Shown here piece by piece: positions 54,731 to 64,000 of a stretch of 64,000 bases of DNA. The notes below the pieces were generated by a model. The model did not search any database, was not told where the DNA came from, and saw only the letters and a list, made by a program, of their open reading frames with translations. Made by a program: the position numbers and the translations under genes. Position 1 is the first letter of the stretch, and each line of letters opens with the position of its first letter. Origin of the DNA: Cryptomeria japonica (lineage: Eukaryota; Streptophyta; Pinopsida; Cupressales; Cupressaceae); contig NC_081408.1 in NCBI RefSeq assembly GCF_030272615.1, positions 766,665,330-766,729,329 on the forward strand, read 5' to 3'.

Positions 54731-57070
54731 ATGTCTCAAAGCTTGGATCAATTTTTTTATGATGAAACAAGTGTCCAAATACAAAAATTAGAGGAGAAAC
54801 TATCTTGAGAAAAAGAGACCTTGGAACAAAAAGTAAAAAACCATGAGAATAATAAATAAATGCCCAAAATGTTTAAAAAATTTCTAGGTCCAAATCCAAA
54901 TATTGAGCCAATTGATGTAAAATATCTCATTGAACGATCAAATATAACAACTCTCCTTGCAAAAATAGAGACGATGAAACAATTTCAAGTAATGAGCACA
55001 AATTTTAACCAAATCCCAAACCAAATCTTGTTTGATAAAATCCCAAGGCAAACCTAAAATCCAATCTTGAATCAACAACAAATGATCCAAAATATACAAC
55101 CAATAATCCAACAACATTCAATGATCCAACAACAACCAATGGTCCAACATATCCAGTCAACACAAACAATCATGCAATTTAAACAAACCGCTCAACCAAA
55201 CATGTAAGATCAATTCAACCAAAACCCAATTCAAAATAAAAATGTAACATCAAACCAAAACCAAATCACCTTAAAAAAAGTCCATAATTCAAACCTAACC
55301 CTGTCAAAACCTCATAAGGACTCAAATGTATCTCCAAAGAAAGGTGGATCTATTACAAAGCTCTTAAAGAGAGTCCTAAGTGATTTTTCTGAAAAAGATC
55401 AAAATCATGCACCTATGTCTAGCAATGACTCATTCCCCCATAAGGAAATTGACTCTCCAATGGCATCTAATTCTACACATTTTGAAAATTTGCAATGAAC
55501 TCCCATATCATCCTCATCAAATGATACATCAAATAATGCATCTTCCTAAGGGTTGTCTGCAACAAAAAAATATGATAATCTATGTCTTTATACCAATCCC
55601 TTGTACTATTAAAAAATGTCAAATCCAATACCACCATGCGCTTCATGTCCCATCAAATCTATTGTAGGGAGTCCCATACAAAGTCCATATCTCTCATGTC
55701 AAAGCACTGATTCCTTTCCAGGATCCCCCATGTATATCCAAAGTCCAACCCCATGTCAAGAGGATGATTCAATACACAAGGAAATGAGTCCTAAAACAAA
55801 TCGAGATCGAGATTGCAAAACCTTATCATCCCATCCAATTGTTGACTGGGATCCCATCTTCTTAGACACACATGATGATCCCCCTATTCCTATCCATTAT
55901 ATCCAAGAACATAACATCTTTTCAAGTCCCATTGACCTCCCACTCCCTGAGCAAGATCAAGATATCCCTTCCATTCTTCCTAACGATCCCATTGAAAGTT
56001 AAGAGCATAGCACCTTTAAAGAGGAATCCAATAATCTTCCTCCTTGTTAAGATCAAATTATTCCTTTAAATCCTCCACAAAATCCGTTTGTTCCTCCATC
56101 TCCATTTCCTAATCCTCCATATACGCTCCAAGATATCATTTCTTTTGCTGGTCCCATTATTTCTCTCATTTCATCTCTTGAAGAGCCTGTCATTGATCCT
56201 CATCCCACTTATTATCCTAACATGTCAATGTAAGATGTTCATGAACTCCTTGCATGCACAATTGGCTCCTGCACTTTGGTCCAGTCCGATTCACTTAATA
56301 ATCTCATCATTCCTTCCATATCACATCCACCTCATAATGGACTTGCGTCTTCTTCCCAAAGCAAATACTATCCTATAGATCAAAATGTTCATAAAGAAAA
56401 AGGGGTAGACCTTCATAAGAAAGAACCCCTCCATATCAAAGAAAATATTAATGGTCATGGCCTCAGTACCATTCCTCAAGACATTGGTATCCTTTTCAAA
56501 CCTAAATCCAAACATATGACTTCCCCTTCATCCCTTTCATCCATCTTAGGTCCTTATATCCCTTTGTCCCCTATGCAAGATCAACAAAGACACACAACTT
56601 TGAGCACCTTTAATTCATCCCAAAGACCTCCATTTCATTCCTATCCATCCATGAATCCAATAAATTTGGATGCCAAGCATAAAAGTCATAAGTGCAGCAA
56701 TCCACATATAGTTAAGTATAAACATATCTCATCTAATTGACATGTCAAAACAAAGAAAAATATAATCCAAAAAGAAAAAGAAAAATTCAAAAGGCCACAA
56801 AAGCCCACTAAGGAAAATAAAATGTCAAAAGCTATATGGGTTCCTAAATCCCTTGTGCAGGAACGCGTTCCAGGGAAACAGAAAAGCATAAAAAAGCAAA
56901 GACAATGTGGATTCCTAAGAGGCTCTTTAAGGAACAATAGTCTAAATAAAAATCCAAATTGGAATCCAAAATTGCTATTCCTCCTTCCAAAAATTTAAAA
57001 TCTATTCCTCCTTCACCTCCTTCATCTATTTTGGGTCCTTGTGCCCCAAATTCCATATCCTTTGCTCCAT
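54731..57070 (+). pseudogene. Gag-like protein, many stops
   Basis: ATG at 54731 opens SLDQFFYDETSVQIQKLEEK, a coiled-coil segment with two stops. It is followed by a MFKKFLGPNPNIEPIDVKYL stretch (54869), a Q/N-rich region (55060-55250), and a long acidic, P/S-rich region in pieces (55380-56740) with WDPIFLDTHDDPPIPI (55849) and repeated SSILGPYIP/SSILGPCAP motifs. Most stops are TAA or TAG where CAA or CAG is likely. No zinc knuckle, protease or polymerase is seen. Similar long low-complexity gag-like proteins occur in non-autonomous plant Gypsy elements. I cannot place it more precisely. Confidence 0.55.
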
Positions 57071-57131
57071 CAAAATCTCAATATCCAAAATCCATTTTTC
57101 CTCCATTAGTCCACCACCCCTCGAGGTGTGT

Positions 57132-58005
57132 GCCAATGTTAATTATTGTTCATCTAAACTAGTAGTTAAATAATCTTCATTATTTAATCAATATTCACCA
57201 TTTTCTCTTTCTAATCAATTAATCTTGATCTTAATTGACCAATCCTAACTATTCCTCTTTGATTAAATAATTCACTTAATTATTTAATCCTTTATTCTAA
57301 GCTAATTATTCTTTCATAATTAAATAATTATTTTAATTATTTAATCCCCTTTCTCCAATTATTCTAATTAAATAAATTTTTATTTTATTTAATTGTCATG
57401 TGTGGGTGAAATAAATAAATTTTATTTTTATTTTATTTAATTTTATTTATTTATTTATGACCCCACTTATCTCTTCCACTTTCTAATTTTTATCTCCCTT
57501 ATCTCTTCAACTTGTTGATTTGGTATTTCTAAGAAGATAATTAAAGATTTACTTATTTATTTTCATAATATCTTCTTATTTGCTTTCTTCTATCTCCATC
57601 CTTCCCTGAATGGAAGCTCTATTGTGCACTCAATCAGGTCCGTCCATCCAACCAAAAATCTTTAAAATCTTAGCCATCTAATAAATCCCAGTTTTTCTAT
57701 AAAATGAGCTCTCATTCTCATTTTCAACAACCACATTTTGAGTAACCTTACGCTATCAATTTCATTTACAAATCTTGCTTTCACTTGCAATTGTGCTTTG
57801 TAGGGGAGATCCATAACATATTTGAAGGAGAATGAAAAATAATGGAGGTCAATTGAAGGAGATTGCATTTAGTTTGTATTTCTTGCTTACATCTTATCTT
57901 AAATTCTTTCACTGAATGTGATAGGAGTTAATTTCATTTGCAATTAGGTTTGTGGTTGGCTAATGTTAATGCTTTTGATTCTCATTTCTGATTTCCTACC
58001 TCACA
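57132..58005 (+). repeat. 3' LTR of the gag-only element, 5'-truncated
   Basis: Matches 53143-53905 closely, with an internal 40-bp expansion of TTTATTTTATTTAATT near 57420. The first 140 bp of the LTR are missing, and the start runs straight from GTGTGTGCCAATG into LTR sequence. Ends CCTACCTCACA. Confidence 0.75.
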
Positions 58006-58146
58006 ATACATGATAAATATTATTATTTCCACTATAAATTAATATGTCAAGTTGTCGTCACTATGTGGCACTTGTTTTATTTTTGTATTGCATAGATATT
58101 AATTTATTCTCTAAAAATTTTAATTTAGAGGATTTACATATGTAAT

Positions 58147-58940
58147 TTTTTTTTTTAATTTACTTGAGTTTGGTTCTGAAATAGTAATTTCAACTTAAGA
58201 TGAGACTATATTTATTAATATAAATTTATAATAAAATTGTCAACTATAAGATCCCTTTTGAAATATTTCTGGTTTAGGGCTTGTACTCACTATTAATCAC
58301 TAGAAACTCTAATCAGGACATTAAATATTTAGAATCCATGATAACATTCAAAACAATATATATTCAATATTAATCTATGATTTAACACATGTATGTAATT
58401 AGTATTTTGATCAAGGTATTTCTTATAGTCAATCTTATTGAGAATTGACTAGTAATATTTGTAAATCACAATCTCAAGGATAGTTGTCGTTGTATTGCAA
58501 GAACATGGGTTTATTTCACATCCATCCATTTTAGACTATACTTGAGATTACCCTCATGCCTAGGGGCATGATTGGATTTTTGATCCTCAATGCCCCTTGT
58601 CCCACAAGCAATAAATGCACTCCATCAACCATTATCCGAATTGCTAATCGCTGCTAGGTTCCGAAATGATTTTATTTTTTATTTTTTTTATTTACCCAAG
58701 TTTAGTTCTAAAATAGTAATTCCAACTTAAGATGAGACTATCTTTATTAATACAAATTTATAATAAAATTGTCAAGTGTAAGATCCCTTTTGAAATATTT
58801 TTGGTTTAGGGTTTGCACTCACTATTAGTAACTAGAAACTCTAATTAGGACATTAAGTATTTTGAATCTATGATAACATTTAAAACAATACATATTCAGA
58901 TTTAACATTAATTTAACACATGTATGCAATTATTAAACAA
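58147..58940 (+). repeat. Direct repeat of about 250 bp, period 540
   Basis: 58147-58400 and 58685-58940 share long near-identical stretches (for example CAACTTAAGATGAGACTATA or CTTT variants, and GATCCCTTTTGAAATATTT) at about 90% identity by eye. The spacer 58400-58684 is single-copy. No coding frame. Confidence 0.85.
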
Positions 58941-60660
58941 TAGATAAACAAAATATAACAAAATTCCAACTGTAGACTATTTTGAAAATGTTGGAACACA
59001 TGCGAGGTACAGGGGAGGATAGGTGATGCAAAGGATATTGATCCTTATCAAATATAGAGGGATATAATCAACCTCTTTCCCAAACTAGGTTCACAATCTA
59101 TTCACTTTGTTTGATATTCAACCTTCACTAGGCTTCATTCAATGAACTAAACTATGAATTCCAACTCTAAAGGCCTATACAACACATCAAAAGGTCTCAA
59201 AACACTCACATAAACTTGACAAAATTTTCTACACTCATCAAACTTAGGGTTCTAACTTCATTACATCCAGACTGCTCTATAAGGATTATTCCAACTAGCC
59301 CTACGAAATGGGTATTTGCAGCTTAAATCCATTTTTTCCAAAAAAATTTCCAAAAAAATTACATATTCTGGCACCCATTTTGGATTTATACAACATATCC
59401 AAAATTCAGATATAGGTACTTTCGACCAATTGTACAAATCAGCACCCTGCTACGCCTAAAAGTAGCCCAATTAGCCCACTTTTCCAAAGCAACTACCTCA
59501 AATACTCTTCACCAAGACTCCACACCCCAAAAAAATATTACTAAAGGATTAAAATCAATATATTTTCAAGGTTTTAGGTATTTTCATGAACATTTACACT
59601 TCCAAACATAAAACCCTACCTTTTAGGACTATAAACTAGGGCTTTCTCAATCTCACCCCTAAAATCAGACCAAGACTCCAACAATGGATGAAACACATTC
59701 CATATGACCTGAATAAACTCCAAAAAACATAAAAAAAACCCACTCATTCAATTATTTCACTTAAACCCATTCACGACACCAAATTTCCACTTACTCAACA
59801 CACAATTCCTCACCACCTTTCACCCTATGGTTTCACCATCACATCTCCATGGCCATAAATGCACTCCAATTTTTATAATAGGCTATAATACAAATTTCAA
59901 AACAAATTATAAAAGAAACAATAGATACATAAAGTGGAATGGGTCAATTCTACATTGTGACCCTCAAACCCTTACAAAACTTGTCAAAAGTGACTGGTTT
60001 TAGGACAGTCAATATAAAATGCACAAAAATAATTAAAGGAACCTCAAATTAGTGCCAAATAAAATTTAAAACATTTACCTATCACTTCCAAAAATAATCA
60101 TATCAAAAGATGCTATAAATGGAAATTTACTGCAGTTGGAAGTTCAGGGTTTAGACTAAAATTGTAGGGAAAACTGTGTATTTCATTACCAAACTCCAAA
60201 TATTTACAATGCCAATCAATTTCGACAATAAAAAACCATTAAAAATAATGTACATGAGTATTTAAAATTTTCTAATGCCCATCCAACTGACATCAACCTC
60301 CTAACCAACTTTCAAAACTAATCATGACCATTGGAATTAAAAAATGACAACTTAACTAGTTGTTACATGACAACTTTGCAACTTTAGACCCTTATACATC
60401 ACATAATGAGATCAATGCATACCCAATGGACTCAAATAATCTAATAACACCCAAAAAAATGATCACCACACCAATATGGAGCATTATTACATATATTCTC
60501 TCATATGGCAATATTTGACACAATTTGACAACTTTTTGACACAACTACACAACATGACATATTGACTCAAACCATTACATCATGGACCATAAATGGTCTT
60601 ATTACATCACATATATATCAAAATGACCTTATTAGACTTTATTTAGACTAAAAAAAATAT
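58941..60660. other. AT/CA-rich DNA, nothing recognised
   Basis: Non-coding and A-rich on the plus strand, with frequent CCAAA, ACATCA and AAAACC words resembling LTR interiors. I found no LTR ends, TSD, ORF or RNA gene. Confidence 0.4.
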
Positions 60661-61560
60661 ATTTACTCATGAGGTCTCTTAGGACCCCTGGGTGCTCCTA
60701 CACCACTAGGGTTGCAGGAGAAGACACAGGCAAGGATGGAGATGATGATTTAGTTGGCGAGGGGCTTGTTGGTGGATGTTCTATGCTATGTCTTCCCTTC
60801 CTTTTCTCATTGTTGGATCAGTTTGGTGGCTTCTTGGATGGTGTTTGCTTGTGGTTTCATTGGATTGTGAAATTTTGTTGTGGGAATAGTTGATGTTGGT
60901 GGATTTATTTGACTCTTTGTTGCGGCTGGGGTCTCCTCCATTTGTTGTTTCCTCGCCTTTTCTCTGTGAGTAGTGTGCATGAAGGGGATGAAGTATTATG
61001 TGATTCTACAACTTCTACTATCAATTTTTTTTTTTGAAGATCTTGTCCCTACCTCTGATGCATGTAGGGGTGTGTGTGGTGTGGCGATGTTTCCTTGGGA
61101 TTATCTCCCTATTTGGTTAGTGTTTGCATCTTTGCTATCTGTTGTGTGGATTCTTCTTTGGCTCTTGATAGTGGGTCTAGTAAGGATGTGTTGCACTCTG
61201 TACCAAATGTTTCTATGACCTACGCTTGTTTAGGTGTTGGGGGGGGCGAGTTTGGGATCTAGGTGGAGCTAATATTACTTGGCTCTTCCTTGGGTTCTTG
61301 GGCTCTTCTCTCCCATTGGGTTCTCTTTTTATCTTGGAGTGGGTTTTTTTGTTGCAGGAGGCCTCTATGTGGGGGGTTTGCTTGTCCTTGCTATGTTGCC
61401 TTTCTAGGATTCCTCTTGATGGTTGTGGGTACGTCATTTTTCCTTTTTTTTTCAAGAATTTCTCTGTTGATGTTCAGGATTTCATCTTTGCACTTTGCTC
61501 AGCCTGTCCTATAGAGGTGGATCATTATTCTACTGAGCAAAAGAGTGGTGGGCTGAGTTT
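60661..61560 (+). other. T/G-rich stretch, unidentified
   Basis: The plus strand is unusually rich in T and G and poor in A and C. ORFs of 60-124 codons on both strands (for example 61226-61600 plus) are hydrophobic W/F/L/C-rich readings of this composition and have no domain. It may be a decayed repeat. Confidence 0.35.
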
Positions 61561-61844
61561 TGTGGGATGGAACCTTTTGAGGGCTTTGAATGGTCCATAA
61601 TGGATTCTTCCACATCTGCTGAATGTATGGAAAGGTTGTCCATATTGTCATTGTGTGTATCATTGTGGTTTGTAGTGTCCATGTTCTCAACATTTGGAAT
61701 GTTTCTATAGGCATCCATGTCAGGTAATGTGTTATGATCAGTATTGAAAAAGACATCATTGTCATACTCATAGACACTCATGTTTGTGGACTCTTGAGCC
61801 TCTTTAGTTTCTCTCCTAGATTTTTGAAGATGGGTTTCAACCAT
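61530..61844 (-). CDS. Hypothetical Asp/Asn-rich protein, 104 aa
   Basis: ATG at 61844 (MVETHLQKSRRETKEAQEST) opens a hydrophilic frame rich in D, N, H and T (NHNDTHNDNMDNLSIHSADV). It starts with a short basic stretch and has no predicted membrane segment. It may be part of a gag-like repeat protein, since it lies in repeat-derived DNA, or a chance frame. No domain, intron or promoter is evident, and I do not recognise it. Confidence 0.2.
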   Translation of the reverse strand: MVETHLQKSRRETKEAQESTNMSVYEYDNDVFFNTDHNTLPDMDAYRNIPNVENMDTTNHNDTHNDNMDNLSIHSADVEESIMDHSKPSKGSIPQNSAHHSFAQ

Positions 61845-62344
61845 GAACTAGGTATTGACCAAGATGTGTGAGACTAGATGAAAATGGAAAAGAGTATGGA
61901 AGACCAAGAGTTGGATGGAATGTAGATGAATCTGAGGTTTACTTGCAATGTCCAAAATGTAAGGCTAAGTATGTATGTAGTAGAGTAGGTGTGACTTCCA
62001 AAGAGAGGATAGTTTCTCTTGATGAGGTAAGTTGACCTTGACTCTAAGTAAGACCAAATGAGACCCAAAGGTGATAGACCTTGATGAGGGACCACTTAGC
62101 AAAGTGTTGTTGTATGTAGTGTGTTGACCAAGTATGATGAGGACAAGCAAGTGACCTTTTGACTCAAGTTTAGACAAATGTGAATGTAATGTAAGGTGTA
62201 AAGCAATGATGGACTATGTGAGACCCAAAGACAGGTTGAATGCTAAATGAAACCCTGGAGAAATAACCTAGGAAGCTCAAGAATTCTGAAATTGACTGTG
62301 TTTGTTTGCCGGACTGTAAAAGTTTTTCAATTCTAAACACAAAC

Positions 62345-62525
62345 GTGCCTGTATCTTGCACAGACGCGATTTTCTGACATAGACGTGGTTCTGTTTAACA
62401 CAGACACATTTATGAGATTTTTGTAAAGTGCACTATTGATTCTGGAAACACAGATGCGTTTCTGCCCTTCACAGACATGGTTACACAACACAAATGCTAT
62501 TATGTCAGACACAGACGGGTTTCTG
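62345..62525 (+). repeat. CAGACGCG-type short repeat array 1
   Basis: About seven imperfect copies of ACAGACGCGnTTCTG spaced 20-35 bp apart (near 62358, 62377, 62399, 62449, 62470 and 62509). Many variants differ by C to T or G to A within the CpG sites (GACGTG, GATGCG, GACATG). Confidence 0.8.
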
Positions 62526-62809
62526 CAAAATTTGTGCAATTTTTTCCAATCTATGAAGTTGTTTTGGTTGTGACCAAATCTGAATGTTTGACTACTTTTC
62601 GTGACAAGAGGACACAGTGTTGATGAAGACTCAATGTTTGCAAGTATTTAGACTCAAAATGACTCCAAGAAAAGTATGTTGTTTGATGTAAAATTGTTTT
62701 GCATACACTTGAAGACACAAATCATAATGTTTTGCTGTTTGGTCTTGAATGTTTTGAATGTTTAAAATAAGTCAAGCACAATTGTTATGGCTGGCCAAGA
62801 CAATAGTTG

Positions 62810-63150
62810 TTGATCCCACATGAGGTTTTACCCCTGAGGCTACGCTATTCAGAGCGGATACTTAGATGCTTGACCTCACTGGCTCCACCCTCGGCACTCA
62901 CTTCTCAGGTCAGCCATGCATCAGTCCCCACGAAAACTCCCCGTGGCAAACTTTGTATCTCTACTAAGAACTGTATGTGTGTGGGCCGCTACCAGAGGTT
63001 TGACCTCCTGCCCCAACAACTAGAAGGATTTGGGTCTCTAAAACAAAAAGGTGCTAGTAAGGGCATCCGCTCGTGTGGCCATACATGCGACACTTTCAGC
63101 TCTGTAAATACAGAAGGCTCCTAGCCGGTAGGGGTTACGCCCTACAACTA
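62810..63150 (+). other. GC-rich unidentified block
   Basis: A block with clearly higher GC than its surroundings, from GATCCCACATGAGG to CCGGTAGGGGTTACGCCC. It has several CpG-containing words (GGCTACGCTATTCAGAGCGG, CACGAAAACTCCCCGTGG). A 105-codon plus frame (62807-63124) crosses it but has no domain. It is not rRNA or tRNA as far as I can tell. It may be a conserved part of an LTR lying between the two CAGACGCG arrays. Confidence 0.4.
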
Positions 63151-63734
63151 ATCAAATAAATTTGATCAAACGGGTTTATGGGGAGACATAGTGTCGGTAT
63201 GGACTAATCAACACACGTTATTCATAGTTTTTATCATGAACACAATTATTTATAGTGGTTTGGAAGAAGATGGCTTTTCTTTTGCTACCACTTGGGTCAT
63301 TCTCTTCTCACTAGTAGCCCTAATGACCACACGAGAAGACAGACCCTCTAAAGATTAAACAAAAAGAGCCTATTGCTCAAGACACAAAAGACAATGATTC
63401 AATTTTAGTGCACCAATTGAAGTGTTTGCTAGTCTATTGAAAACAAAGCACACAATAAAAATTCAAAAACCCTTGCCAAGGACCTGCAACAAAGAGTTGT
63501 TAGTAGTTTGGATTGTTTCAAATAATCACCCCTTCCTGCAAGCACACAAGTTAGGTAAATTTTAGATCCAAAAGACTTTGTAAAAATAGGGGCCTTCAAC
63601 CAAATGATTTTGCTTTCAAGACAAGCTGCACCAATTTCGTTAGCTAGATCTGAAAATGTTAGCTCAAAATAAACTAGATTTGAAACATTAAATGCAAGAC
63701 CAAAAACTAAATCAATAAACTCCAAAAATGAAAT

Positions 63735-64000
63735 CAATGAACACAGACACGGTTACCTTCGACATAGATGCAACTCTCTGACGCAGACGCGCTTCTGTGA
63801 GACACAGACGCGGCTCCAGAACCCAGATGTGACTTTGGGACATAGACATGTCTAAAAACAGCTCAGACGCGACTGAGAAACATAAGCGCGGTTTTTGAAA
63901 TCTACAAAATAAAATACTATCGAGGACATAGACGTGATTCCTAATGTCACAGATGTGGCAAAAAATCAAAAACGCGATCCGAAAGTATGCAGACGCAAAA
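63735..64000 (+). repeat. CAGACGCG-type short repeat array 2
   Basis: At least twelve imperfect copies of the same motif as at 62345-62525 (for example near 63741, 63783, 63802, 63823, 63843, 63866, 63931, 63948 and 63990). The array continues to the window end. CpG positions are again the most variable. Minus-strand ORFs here are repeat readings. Confidence 0.85.

Larger units (their letters stand above)
53001..58005 (+). mobile_element. Gypsy-type non-autonomous element with gag-like ORF
   Basis: The left LTR starts TGTAGACACTGAAAATTGTC. A second copy of most of this LTR lies at 57132-58005. TSD ATACA is found at 52996-53000 and 58006-58010. The interior (about 53.9-57.1 kb) encodes a broken gag-like protein and no protease, RT or integrase. 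The right LTR lacks the first 140 bp of the left one, and the 3' ends of the two LTRs also diverge, so the right boundary rests mainly on the TSD. The LTR family is the same as that of the solo LTR at 45558-46329. Confidence 0.75.

Noticed and set aside
61074-61600. Hydrophobic ORFs up to 124 codons (possible membrane protein)
   Set aside because: The region is simply T/G-rich; frames overlap on the same strand and antisense, and no start context or domain is visible.
62345-64000. CRISPR-like array
   Set aside because: Motifs are short, degenerate and irregularly spaced without distinct spacers; the DNA is plant nuclear repeat sequence.

Overview
The window looks like intergenic DNA from a large, repeat-dense land-plant nuclear genome, and no intact host gene is visible. 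The elements present are plant Copia and Gypsy LTR retrotransposons primed by initiator-Met tRNA (TGGTATCAGAGC), an L1-type LINE, a CACTA DNA transposon end, solo LTRs and tandem arrays. The depth of nesting, the long LTRs and the level of decay fit a gymnosperm such as a conifer or yew. That last point is inference, because no species marker is visible.

Layout. 1-515 is the end of a CACTA transposon. 553-2197 is a copy of an unrecognised element that I call TE-A. 2198-5598 is decayed sequence with a (GAT)n tract and a minisatellite. 5599-8520 is a broken Gypsy pol on the minus strand. 9411-16510 is Copia-I (minus strand, TSD AAATT). 16511-17465 and 26002-28172 were originally contiguous; they hold palindrome arrays and a 1.5 kb polypyrimidine tract, and are split by Copia-II (17466-26001, plus strand), which itself carries a solo LTR. 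28173-44884 is a second TE-A copy. It is opened by Copia-III (28740-39235, minus strand, TSD GAAGG), which contains a young non-autonomous LTR element (31741-37355, TSD CCCCA). TE-A is opened again by a 3.8 kb insertion (39675-43478, TSD GGGAC) that carries a Gypsy solo LTR (40533-42200, TSD CCTAC). TE-A abuts a Gypsy gag and its 5' LTR (44885 to about 47.5 kb). Two more solo LTRs follow (45558-46329 and 47544-48710), then a LINE (about 48.7-50.97 kb), a gag-only LTR element (53001-58005), and a largely unassigned AT-rich tail with CpG-rich short-repeat arrays at 62.3 and 63.7-64.0 kb.

The best candidate for something undescribed is TE-A. It has near-palindromic ACCCGTACGGGT-type subterminal repeats and two convergent genes of unknown family, one of which shows a small conserved intron. 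It occurs at least twice in the window. Once later insertions are removed it is about 2.4 kb with no recognisable transposase domain, so it is probably non-autonomous.

Insertion order can be read from the nesting and from LTR divergence counted by eye. The 31.7-37.4 kb element is youngest (6 differences in 721 bp). Its host Copia-III is older (about 3%), and Copia-I and Copia-II are older still (about 4-5% in the segments compared). Most coding breaks are CAG to TAG, CAA to TAA or CGA to TGA changes, as expected from deamination of methylated plant repeats.
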